Source of the DNA: Dermatophagoides farinae
Lineage: Eukaryota; Arthropoda; Arachnida; Sarcoptiformes; Pyroglyphidae
Length of the DNA stretch: 64,000 bases
Direction: 5' to 3'
Assembly: GCF_024713945.1 (NCBI RefSeq)
Contig: NC_134685.1
Coordinates: 2,289,001-2,353,000, forward strand
Shown here: one piece after another, positions 24,669 through 36,941 of the stretch
Layout: every line of letters starts with the position of its first letter
Numbering within the stretch: position 1 is the stretch's first letter
Position numbers and translations under genes: made by a program
Notes under the pieces: model-generated
Database searches by the model: none
What the model was told of the DNA's origin: nothing
The model's input: only the letters and a program-made list of their open reading frames with translations

Positions 24669-26041
24669 ATGGCCACTTTAGTATTACTACAAAAAGATCT
24701 ACGTGAATTTGATAATCCAGCATTATATAATGCATCACGACGACAAAAACCGATAATCATTGTCCATGTTATGGAAAAACGTTTAGGTTCAGCATCAAAA
24801 TGGTGGCTATGTGAAAGTTTACGATTATTTCGTCAACAGCTTAATGAATCGGCGATAACATTACTTCATCTATCGGATTCAGCCAACATTCAAACAATGT
24901 TTGAATATCTGAATGATCGTATTGAAATTGAAACAATCTATTCGAATGGATTGGATTTTGAATTACCAGATGATATGGCTAATATTCATGAATCATTTAT
25001 GGCTAATTTGATATTCGAACCACAAGATATGACAAAAGAATTTAAAATATTTACACCATTTTGGAAATTTATTCGTGCCAATTGTTCGCCCGTAAAACCA
25101 TTATCGAATCCTGAATGGAATAGAAAAAATCATCATGTTGATATTGAATTTGATGAATATAATGAATTACCAATGATGACCGGTGATACTAATTGGTGGA
25201 ATAAAATGACACCATATTGGAAAATTGGTGAAAAAGCAGCACAGCAACGATTTAAATTGTTTGTGAAAACAAAATTGTCTGATTATGATTATAAAAGAGA
25301 TTTTTTCTGCGAAGATGGTACATCAAAATTATCACCACATTTACGTTTTGGTGAAATTAGTGTCAGACAAATGTATGATCAATTGAATATTAAAAAATCA
25401 AATGAACGTTACTGTGCAGAACTTGGATGGCGTGAATTTGCTTATCATGTTTATAGAAATCATCCGGATTTAACGAAAATACCACTAAATCCAAAATATC
25501 GTAATTTTTGGCCCGAATTTAATGATGATCATTTAAAAGCATGGAAAACTGGTAATACTGGCTATCCGGTTATTGATGCTGCTATGCGTAATCTTTGGGC
25601 CACCGGTTGGATGCATAATCGTCTTCGTATGTTGGTTGCATCATTTTTGGTTAAAAATCTTTTAATACCATGGCAACATGGTGAAGAATGGTTCTATGAT
25701 TGTCTTGTTGATGCTGATCCAGCTGTTAATCCATTCAGTTGGCAATGGGTTGCCGGCTGTGGTACGGATAGTGTACCATATTTTCGTATATTTAATCCAA
25801 TGTTACAGGGTGAAAAATTTGATCCACAAGGTATCTATGTACGTGAATGGTTACCAGAACTTGTTGATTTTCCAACCAAACGAAACATCATCAAGATATG
25901 TTTAAACAACCAAATCTTCGCCCAAATAATTATCCAGCACCTATAATTGATTTTAAATCTAGTCGTGAACGTACATTATCCACATTTAAAGCTATTGTTG
26001 CATCCAAAGTGATTAATTTGAAAAAACCACGTTTAGCATAA
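24669..26041 (+). CDS. Class I CPD photolyase, bacterial type (apparent frameshift near 25884)
   Basis: This is an intronless gene of about 457 aa if the frameshift is bridged. Class I photolyases repair UV-induced cyclobutane dimers using FADH- and blue light. Visible marks are the N-terminal LQKDLREFDNPAL, KIFTPFWK, GTSKLSPHLRFGEISVRQ, ELGWREFAYHVYRNHPDL, NTGYPVIDAAMRNLWATGWM, HNRLRMLVASFLVKN and SWQWVAGCGTDSVPYFRIFN, with the Trp that ends the electron-transfer triad. The Asn four residues before that Trp matches the FAD N5-facing Asn of photolyases. The closest resemblance I recall is to proteobacterial PhrB-like enzymes, not to animal class II or 6-4 enzymes. The frame breaks at about 25884. 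The other frame continues with NYPAPIIDFKSSRERTLSTF, the conserved class I tail, to a stop at 26039-26041. Translated as it stands, the protein ends at 25946. Confidence 0.92.
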
Positions 26042-26684
26042 TTTATTATCATCAACATTATCCATTAACAACAAATGACAATAATTTCGAACACGAACAT
26101 CATCAATTTCATTATTTATTGTTGTCATCATTGTTTTCAATCGAATTCGTATCTGTTCATCTGAAAAAAATGAAAACAAAAAATGTTTTTGTTGTTAAAA
26201 ATAAATTCCAAATCATAATTGTATATCCATTACCGATTGGTTGATTCATTTCTTTGATGACGATTATTAATAAAAGTAATCCATTGATGATAAAATCGAT
26301 TAAATGTTTTCTACATTCAATACATGATAATATTTTCATTAATGATTCATTTTTTCCAATCAATTCAGCCACCATTGGATGCATGGCCATATTACATAAT
26401 CCTTTTATCGATATGATGGCAATAAAATCATCAGCTGAATTGATTGATTGTAAAAATGAACAATGTATTGACATTGATGAAATTAGATGGCCATAATTTT
26501 CAGGATTATATGCAAAATTTGCCAAATTGGCCAATGTTTGTCGACGTGCATCTTGACATTTTGTTGTCTTGAATTCATCATATAATTCTTGTAGATATGA
26601 TGCACGTTCTGGATCAAAAAATTTTGGCTCATCATGATGTTTTGATGATTGTTTACGTTTACGTTGTCGTCGTCTTACATGCAT
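26033..26684 (-). CDS. ARMC7-like armadillo-repeat protein
   Basis: Exons 26684-26234 and 26160-26033 join in phase 1 to give 192 aa, close to human ARMC7 (198 aa). ARMC7 is a small ARM-repeat protein reported among spliceosome-associated factors; its precise role is not settled. Similarity is clear in YLQELYDEFKTTKCQDARRQ, TLANLANFAYNPENYGHL and GLCNMAMHPMVAELIGKNES. The N-terminus is basic (VRRRQRKRKQSSK), and the second exon encodes a helix ending NYCHLLLMDNVDDNKLC. The stop codon (26035-26033) lies within the last codons of the converging photolyase gene, an overlap of 9 bp. The acceptor TTTTTTTCAG is strong. Confidence 0.85.
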
Positions 26685-28557
26685 TAATAATTTTTGTGTC
26701 TTTTCTGTTGATTTTGTTGTTTTTTTTTTTTTTTTTTTTTGAAAAATGAAATGAAATCGAATCTTTTATTTTTAATCTTGATTAATTAATTTTTACCACA
26801 TATATCATTAAATCAAGATTAGATTTCGAACGATAATGAAATGAAATGAATTTAAATAGGAAACAAAAAAAAAATTTTTTTTTTCTTCTAAAAATAGTAT
26901 TTGAAATCAAATACCACCACCATAATAATAATAAAAAATACACATGACAAAAAAAGGTGTGTGTGTGATAATGGTGGGGAAGTGGCATATCCAATAATTC
27001 CAGTAGTAGCAGTATATATATATATAAAGATAAAAGAATTTATAATCAGGAAATTCTAAAAAAAAAAAATATTGAATCTTTTCACATATACGTTGACTAC
27101 TACTACTACTACTACCATAACAACTGCCACTACCACTAGATTAGAAACAAAAAAAAATGAATAAATCAGGTTTGTGTTGTGTTGTTGCTGCTGCTGCTTC
27201 TTTTTTTTTTTTTTTTTTTTTTGCCGAAATCATTCATTCGAAGTCGTCGTGTTGTTTTTCTATTTATCTTTTTGTGTGTGTATGTGTATCTGTGTGTTTG
27301 GTGTGTCCATTTCGAGCTATTCGAGAATTCTAGATTTCCGTGTATTTTGTTTTGTGGGTGTATGTGTGTTTGTGTTTGTTTGTATTGAGCATTCCCGAAG
27401 AAGAAGTGGAAGAATATATTTGTGGATCATTGGAATATTATTATTTTCTCGAAGAAAAAAAAATACAAAGAAAAAAAATCATTACAAATCATCAGTTTTT
27501 TTTACGTTCAATTTTTTTTTTGTTTTTGTGAATCCAATTCATAAGCTAAAAACAAAAGAAAAAAAACAAAATGATAAATAACAACGCCCGAAATAGTGAT
27601 CATCATCATCATCATCATTTTGTGTAATGAAATGAAACAAAAGAAATGAAAACGTTCTTTTTTCCAAGTGTAGTAATAATAATAAGAAAAAAAAAATTTA
27701 AAGTAAACAACAAATAAGACGAAGAAATCGATTGTTTCTTGTGCATTTTCTTGTTGTTGTGGTTTTTTCTTCCTGATTGAATCATCCAGTTTATATACAG
27801 CCTAATGGTAAGTCCATCCATTATTATTATCAATCATAAAACATGTATATATTATCATCATTCATGAATGAATGAATTCTGTGTAAATTTTTCTTTAGAA
27901 TTTGACTTTTTTATATTTTTAAAATATTTATTCATATATTGTGGCGACGACGACGACGACGACAACGTTTCAATGATTATTTCTTGCCACACATAATGCT
28001 TATTCTATTCAATGATGAAGAATTGTGTTGTTTTTACATAATATTATCATCATTAGATGATTCTCGATAATCGTCATTAATAAGAAAAATTGTTTTTTAT
28101 TCATGAAAAAAATTGGTGAAATTAATATTCTTTGGAAAAAGGTTTTTTCCATATCCCTATAGATTCTTTGTTTTTTTTCTCGATCTATATATACAGAATT
28201 ATGAGAATAATTTCTTGAGAGTCATGCCAATCTAAAATGATGATAACAACAACAACAACGACAACAAAATAGAAATATTGATGAATTCTTTGGAATTTTC
28301 GATCAAAACCCGATTCTGAATTATGTAATAACCAATATTCTCTCTTTCTTTCTCTCCGTGTATGTGTGTGTATATTCCGTTTGTAACAAAATGTCCAATT
28401 TCTAATTGCTGACCATCATTATGTTGGAATCATCATGATATGAAAAGAGACTATTTATAGATAAATCATTAATTGAAGAATTTCATATCATATCATTCAT
28501 GATCATCATAATATATACGGAATTTAATTTATTTGTAACTATTTATCAATGTACATG

Positions 28558-28593
<36 letters not shown>

Positions 28594-31500
28594 ATTTCAC
28601 ACACTTTTGATTGCAATGAATTGAATGAAGTAAAAATTTTCCATTAAATTCATAATCTAGAAAAGAGAAAGCTACCTCTTGGTTCCAGGAATAGTACAAA
28701 CAAAAATGTATGCATTTCAACAAGGAATGGAAACTAAATGCGTACATGAAATTGTTTTTTTTTTTTTTTTTGTTACTTTGTTTTTTCTCAATAATTTCTA
28801 CTTATTTAACTACTAACTATAGAAACGATGAACAATATCAATCGATCGATAGAAGAAGAGATTCCATGTAAAATATGGTAACATTATACTATTGGATTAT
28901 GCGACAAATATCGATATCAATGTTGAGCATCTTTTTCTATTTTTCATTGGAAAAAAAATAAAAAATGAAAATGAATCATATGATCATAATATATAATAAA
29001 GACAAAATTCGCTATTTTGTCTAAAATTTTCCATAATGAATATAATCTTCTTTTCTTTCATTTTTTTTTTGCAATTCTGGTTTAGAATTTTATTCTCAAG
29101 GAATTTTTGATCCTTTCTTCGATGATGATGATGATGATGATGGCAGTAATTTGAATATGAAAAAAATACAAAGAAAACAAAAAAAATTGAATTGAGTAAA
29201 AAAAAATTCTTTTATAATTAATTATTTTTCCATGGAAATTTAATTTTATTTTGAAGTAATTTTTTAGGTTTGAATTTCAAATTATAATAATCTTTTTGTT
29301 GTTGTTATTGTTGTCGATTCTTGGTTTGTTTGAATTTCCAATGAATTTTTCTTTTTCATGTCTAAATTTCCTTCATCATCATCATCATTATTATAATGTG
29401 TGTGTGTGTATGTTTGTCTGTAGACTTAACTGCACGCAAACACAAAAACATTGATGTTGAAAATGAAATTTATTTTTCAATTTTTTAAATGTTCAGTTGG
29501 AAAAAAATAACTTCGATATCGAGTTGCTATGGACAAAATTTTTCGATTCATCATATTTATGATTCTTGATATTGCGTGATAGATTCTTTCATAAATCCAA
29601 ACGACAACAACAACAACAACAACAACAGTTCTCTGGAAATTTACTTTTTTACTCTACGGATTTACAATCCAGTATTCCAGTTAACAGTTTTTCTTATTAT
29701 TTTGTTGGAGGGCTGTATAGGTAGGTATAGGTATTCATTAGGGAAAAAGCACATTAGATGTGTTGTTGTTTGTTTTTTTTGTCTATGAAATGGACATTTT
29801 TTTTCTCAAGTTTTCGTCTCAATGAAAACAAAACAAAAAAAAATGAATATGCAGAGTGAAACTATAAAAAATTTTCATTCATTTAAAATCATTTTTATTG
29901 CATTTCCTTGGAATCATCAGGATCCTGATGATGATGATGATGATGGATTGTTGTATAAATGAAAATATAATGCTTAAGAATTACCACCACTACTACTATC
30001 ATCATCTCTTTGAATCTGAATTGAAATTCAGAATACTTGAGGTCTAATGTGTTGTATTTTGTTATTTTTTTTTTGATTCAAACTATGAATAAATAAATGT
30101 AAATGACTAAAGAGAGTGAGAGAATGAATTGTCATTTTTTTCCAATGTAATCTGTCTACTATGTTTCATTGTTGTTGTTGTTGTTGTTGATGTTTTTTGT
30201 TTGGATCTTTATTCCATATACACTGATTTATATATTATATTGATTAATATGATAGATTGGAAATTTGTTTCCAGAATATTAATGACTAGAATGATTGCAA
30301 AAAAACAAAAACAAAATCAGTTTAATGACAGAACCAAAAAAAAAAAAACAACATTATGATTCAAAGTTCTCAAGAAAAATGTCTATGTTTTATTTTTGAA
30401 ACGATTCTGACTTTTCCTGGTTATTATTGCATGTGGAATAGTTATATTTTGATGAACATGATGATGTAATTATCTTGTCTTCTGATCCATATAATTCTTG
30501 ATTGTCATTGTATTTGATTTCCAATTAAATTGATCATTTTTTTTTATTTTTTTAATCTTGATGTTGGTTTCTTTTTTTTAGAAAAAAAAGAAAAATCTAA
30601 TCCGTTAACTTTGATCAGATGATGATAATAATCATTTATATATTTGAATGAAAATCATAACTTATCATTGAAGATGATGAAAAGATATTATACAGTAAAC
30701 ATAAATAAATTTTTCCTAGAATTACTATCGATTATCTATTGATGATCACACTCAAACACACATACAGATCAAATACAAACAATAACCTTCAAATGTAAAA
30801 AAGTTTTCTTGAGAATTTCAATCATCTTCATTTGTTGATAATGATGATTGAATTTGATTTTTTTTTTTTTTTTTTTTGAAGAATTTCATTGAACAAGTGC
30901 TTGTTTTCTTTATCTCTTTCTCTTGTATATAAACCGTTGTTATTTGGCCATCATCATGAACCAAAAAAAAAAGAACATCAGTAGAAAAATAAAAACATTG
31001 TATCATTTCATTTCACTGGAATTGATTTCAGATGTTTATGTAATTTTTTTTTCTTCTTTTTATTATTTAATTTTGAAAAAAAAATTCAATTTTATTTTTT
31101 TTCCTTCTTGTTAATCACAGTGATAATCATCACACACACACATGTTCACTTTCTTTGCATTTGAATCATATATATATCGATACTATCGATAATTATCATT
31201 TTTTGTAGTTTTGGTAAGGCATTCTTTTTTTTTCTTTTTTTTAACTGTTTATCATTCATTCATTCATTTTTTAAATTTTAAAATGGCAATCATTATAATA
31301 TACCCCTGTTTATGTAATATATATTAAATCAATCAAGGCCACGATTATATCAAAGCTAAAAGAATAAGAAAACAATTCATCAAATCATAATATCGTAAAT
31401 AGTCAAAATTCAATTGAAATATGAAATCATCGTCATCGTTGATGATGATGAAAGTGGTTGTTGTGGTGGTGGGTTTCCATTTATGAAGATGATGATGACC

Positions 31501-33643
31501 ATCATCATCATCGACAACAACAATGAGCATTGAATTTCATTGTACACCAGTGTCTGTGGTATGTGTTGTTTTATATATACTATATACTATTATATTAAAA
31601 TACCTGATTTTCTTTTTTTTTGTCTTCATTTAGAAATATATTGCATCCTTTGGTGTGTAGCCCCTTTATATTGTCCTTTCAATTTTATATTATTATCTGG
31701 TAGAGTTAGCTTTAGTCATTTCGTCTGTCATGATGATTGTATTGTATTGTATTGTTTGTGTAAGACAAATTCCATGTAAATTGTTCATTCCTTTTTTTTT
31801 CTTATTACTGCTTTACTTGTGTTTATGACTGATTTTTTCTCTAGAATTTTTCATCGAATGTTTTTTTCCCCTTTTCGTTACTCATATATATATTAGATTG
31901 TTGTCATCATCATCATTATCTTTCAATTTTTCTCATGAATCTGAAATACACTTGATTTTCAATAATCATCATCAATTTGTCATCGTTATCATTTTTTTTC
32001 CTTTTCAATTTCTTTTTAATAAGTGGATTTTTCTCCAATCTTTTCAATATGTCAATCATCACTGTTTTCATCATCATCATCATTTATATAATCAGTGAGA
32101 AATGAAAAAAATGATTAAAGCATTGTGTAACACGTGTGTGTGTGTGTGTAAAATCATTCATTGACTTGATGCTATAATGGTATTCAATATTGAAAAACGT
32201 CAACAATATCGGCTGCTATTTCCGTTTCGATTATTTATTTGTGTTGTAATCACATCCAGAATTTGATAGTTTTTTTTTCTCATGTTTTAGAATCTTGAAT
32301 TTACGATGCGTGTGTGTGTGTGAGCAAAATTTTTTTTTTGTCGATTCTTTTTACTTTGTTGTGGTTATTTTTAATTTTTTCGTTATAAAAACAATGGTAA
32401 AAAAAATCACACCTTTACACACGTAAACACACACAACCTACACGAATTTTTCTACATGAATTTTGATTGAACAATCAATCCAAGACGTTTATTCAATTTT
32501 TTTGAATTGAATATGCTGCTGTTGGTTCTGTAATGTAACCCACACACACACGCTTTACATGTCTTTATATTTTGAAAATGTGTGGCATGTGTTTTTTTTT
32601 AATTTTGAAATGTGCACATTGTGTGTCACGCTTTAGCAACATGATGATAATATAATAATTCGTTTTTGTATTCCTGTTTTTAAAAAAAAAATTGGAAAAT
32701 TTTAATTTTTTCACTTGTTGATTGTTATTTTGTTGTTGATGTGGTCAGTATTATTTGGATGAAAAATGATGGGAAAAAAAATTTTCTTTTACCATCATTG
32801 ATCAATTATAATGTAGTTCTTTTTTTTGGCTAAAATTTCTTTTTACACTTTTTGAATATTATTATCATCTAATCGATAATTGAATCGATGATGATTAGAT
32901 GTGAACATTTTATCCATTATATATGATGATTGATTGATTGATTTTCTTTAATTTTATTTTTTTCTAGAATTCTATGGCTTCTATCACCAACAACAAGTAC
33001 AACAACAACAAAGGATACGGCAAACCGGCATGATCAATGATGATTGAAAATCAATTCAATTTGAAATTTTTTGCCATTCATCAATTGATTAAATCTTTTC
33101 TACAACTACAACTACAACAACAACAACAACGACGGAAATGGTGATATTAATGGTGAACAGCAAAACAAAAAAAAAAACTCTGAATGAAAATGGAAACAAC
33201 ATATACTTGTATAATAAGCATATACGACAATCATAATAATAATGATGATGACAAGAAAAATTTCTAATCAATCAATTAATGATCATTTTTTTTAAATATC
33301 GATCTACCTTTTTTTTCTTATTATTTCTACACATGTCAATTTCATATATATTCATTTGTATTATATAGCCAATCAACATTAACCAATATATATTGTTTTT
33401 GATTTGTCAACGGAAATCTTATTGGCCATTCTGTTGAATTTTAATTTATTCAAATTGTGTATGTGAGTGAGTGAGTGAGTGCATTCAATCAATAACGATA
33501 ACAACTACGACGACGACGACGAAGAAAAGTACATTTTCTTCGAATTTTTTATCCAATTCAAAAAAAAAAATTGAATTATTGCCAATAATAATCACTGTTT
33601 GATAATAATAATAATAATATAATAATTTGCCATCATCATTATC
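26685..33643. other. Seven-kilobase stretch without a recognisable gene
   Basis: This is the largest gene-free stretch outside introns. It lies between the divergent ARMC7 and PTPN9 starts and could contain a distant PTPN9 promoter and 5' UTR intron. It holds a T-run at 26719-26740, another T-run at about 27201-27222, a TATATATATATA stretch near 27013-27024, a (CT)n microsatellite at 28559-28592, (CAA)n at 29603-29627, (TG)n fragments and many (GAT)n/(ATC)n runs. Every ORF above 60 codons is dominated by A/T runs. A 19-codon ORF with a His run sits at 27571-27627. No tRNA, transposase or reverse transcriptase was seen. Confidence 0.5.
28559..28592. repeat. (CT)n microsatellite
   Basis: An uninterrupted CT dinucleotide run of about 34 bp lies in the gene-free region upstream of PTPN9. 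Confidence 0.9.
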
Positions 33644-35299
33644 ATGGATGTTTTACCTGATATAATTACACCGGAACAAGAAAAGGTTTGCATTTATTCA
33701 TTTTTAGTCGTTTTTGTTTTACAAAAAATACCTATTCTGGTTTCTTTCCAATATTATCTTTACCTCTGTATGTATGCAGTAGTGTAGTTGTTTCAATTTT
33801 GAGTAGTTATTATATAGCTAGTTGTATCTTGTTTTTACCAGTTTTTGTTTTTTCACTTACAATACGTTTTCTGGTTTCTTTAGTAGATTTCATCAGAAAA
33901 ATTTGATTCAAGAAATATGATGATTTTTTTTATAAACATTGTAACCACTTATACCTACTGCTTTGTTATTGTTATTATCGATTATTGTTTTTTTTCATCA
34001 TTCAAATCATTTAAAAGTCGATTAGAACCGTAAAAATGATAAATAATGGTATTTGGTAATACCTGTACCTGAATACCACTGCATGAAAGTGAAAATAGAT
34101 GATTATCATGATGTGTGTGTGTGTCGAAAGAATTTTCTTCTTTTTTTTATATTTTATCATTTTCGGCCAATCCATGAGTCAGCTGATAAAGTGCAATATT
34201 TATATGAAAATGAAAATTTATTTTGTTTTTTTTTTGTTTACTATTTTTTTCAGATATTAAATAATTTTCTTCAAGCGGTCAATAGATCACGTATACAGAA
34301 TAATGAACCATTAATGCGTGCACGTACAGCATGTAAATTTTTAATGGCACGTAAATTTGATCTAGATCGTTCATTAATGTTATATAAATCACATGAAACG
34401 ATAAGATTTCGTGAAGGATTAGTAAAATTTGATCCATTAAAGGATCCGTTAAAACATGAATTGGAAACGGGAAAATTTACAATACTTGTAAGTATATATA
34501 GATATAATGTTTATATTCATTCAACTATCAATCAATTTCATTTCATTTCACTTTTTCTTTTATCCACATGTGCTGTCCTCGTTTTTGAAAATATATATAC
34601 ACATTTCGTTGTCATTCATTATTGTCATTGATTGTGATTTTGGTGTTTTCTCTCTCTCTCTCTGTGTCTCTCTGTGTATTTATGTATGTATTAAAGCCAA
34701 AACCGGATAGGACTGGTTCAATGATTGCAATGTTTTCCGCTGGCAAACATATACCACAGGAAACGACACATCAAACAACATTACAAGGTGTCGTCTATCA
34801 ATTGGATGTTGCATTAGACGATGTTCAAGCACAAAAATCCGGAATCATATTTATTTATAATATGATTGGATCAAAATATAATAATTTTGATTATGAACTA
34901 AGTCATAAAATTTTAAATCTATTAAAAGGTGCATATCCAGGAAGATTGAAAAAAGTTTTAATATTATCGGCACCAATGTGGTTTAAAACACCGTTTCGAA
35001 TATTACAATTTTTCATACGAGATAAATTAAGAGATCGTGTACATATGATTAATTTATCACAATTATCATTACATATAACAACAGAATTAATACCAATAGA
35101 TCTCGGTGGTACATATCAAATTAATCATCAACAATGGTTAGAACATTGTTTACAGATACATAAAAATGATATGGGTGATCTATGTCCATCATTACCATCG
35201 GATAAAACATTGTTTCCAACACCACCATCATCGAATGTATCATCATTGAATAATTCACCAATTGGTACAATGAAAAATAATACATTTTCATCAACATCC

Positions 35300-35332
<33 letters not shown>

Positions 35333-36941
35333 ACAACAATATTATCATCAACATTGGCCAAACATTCATTTATGAATAATTTTCTAAACAATGATAACCA
35401 TTCTGTGAATAGTAATAATAATAATAATTCAGATATAACGACAACAACAACATCATTTCCTTCACCATTAATCAATGGTTGTAATAATATGACAACAATA
35501 CAGACTATTATGAATAATAATAATGTTAATTATAATAATAATAATAACAATGTTGATGTTGATAATGGTCCATCACCGATTGGTCAACCAAATGAAATTG
35601 AATCATTTTTAGAAATATATGAAGAAATTGATGATGATATTGAAGGCATTACATTAGAAGAATTTCTACAACATCTTAATCAAAAAAAACGTAAAGGAAT
35701 GTTTGATGAATATAATGAAATAAAAATGACACCACCTACCGGTACATTTGATACGGCACGTAATAAAGCTAATCAACAGAAAAATCGTTATGTTGATGTA
35801 TTGAGCTATGATCATAGCCGTGTACGATTACCAATGATTGATAATGATCCTAATTCTGATTATATTAATGCCAATTATGTTGATGGTTATCGACAGAAAC
35901 GAGCTTTCATTTCAACACAAGGTAATTGAATCCAATTTTAATATTTACATATATTAATATGTTTTCCAATCATTTCCTGAAAAAAAGGTCCATTGACAAA
36001 AACATTTGTTGATTTTTGGAGATGTATTTGGTATAATAAAACAATTGTGATTGTAATGACTACACGAACAATGGAAAGATGTCGTGCCAAATGTGGCCAA
36101 TATTGGCCATTAGATGAGAAAGCAACATTGAAATTTGGTAATTTTCTTATCATCAATAATCATGTTGATCAGGATAAAGATTGGATGATATCCAATCTAA
36201 CATTGGTCAATACTGATACGAATGAACGTCGTACTATTGTTCATATGCAATTTACTAGTTGGCCTGATTTTGGTTCGTTATTTATTTATTTTTTTTTTAA
36301 TAAAAAGGAAAAAAATTAATTTTTTTTTAAATTCTCTCAATCAATCAATAAAAACAACAGGTGTTCCACAATCAGCCATTGCAATGCTCGAATTTCGACA
36401 AAAAGTTCGAGATTATCAGAAACAATATCTAAAAACGATTGATTGGAAAGGCCATCCTTTAGGACCACCAATTGTTGTCCATTGTAGTGCGGGCATTGGT
36501 CGAACTGGTATGTTTTTTTTTGTTGTTTTTGTCGATTGTTTTGTTGATGATAGAATTTGATTGATTGATATGTGTGTGATGACTTTTTTTTTGTGTGTGT
36601 GTGTTGTTGTCATCACCCCTATATTTTTTCGATCGATCAATAAATATTTTATTTCGTATTTTTTTTGTTCATTGTTCTCATTTTCTATTTTTTTTTCTTT
36701 ATATAGGCACATTTATCACTATTGATATCAGCATACAACGTTAGATGATCGTAATCGTATTGATATTAAAAAAACTGTTGAAAAAATTCGTCTACAACGT
36801 GCCTATAGTATTCAGATGCCCGATCAATATGTATTCTGTTGTTTAGCCGTACTTGAATATGCAATGTGGAAAGGTCTATTGGAAAATGTAAATTTAACAA
36901 AATTTGAAGAAAGTGATCAATCAGATACTGATGGTGATTGA
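33644..36941 (+). CDS. PTPN9/MEG2-type tyrosine phosphatase with CRAL-TRIO domain (apparent frameshift at 36741)
   Basis: Exons are 33644-33685, 34254-34487, 34697-35921, 35988-36272, 36361-36507 and 36707-36941, about 722 aa if one missing base is assumed. MEG2 couples a lipid-binding Sec14/CRAL-TRIO domain to a PTP domain on secretory vesicles, where it dephosphorylates NSF and receptors. The N-terminus has TPEQEK and CKFLMARKFDLDRSLMLYKS; the CRAL-TRIO core has IIFIYNMIGSKYNNFDYELS and LNLLKGAYPGRLKKVLILSA. A Ser/Asn-rich linker follows. The PTP domain has KNRYVDVLSYDHSRVRLPM, the WPD loop TSWPDFG, the P-loop HCSAGIGRTG with catalytic Cys and Arg, and the Q-loop region QMPDQYVFC. In the last exon a codon read CGT-TAG creates a stop at 36742-36744. 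One added T restores LDDRNRIDIKKTVEKIRLQR and the rest of the domain. Confidence 0.93.

Noticed and set aside
27174-27581. ORFs over 130 codons at the left of the gene-free region
   Set aside because: Their sequence is mainly T-runs, TG-rich tracts and A-runs; composition is unlike the neighbouring genes and no domain is seen.
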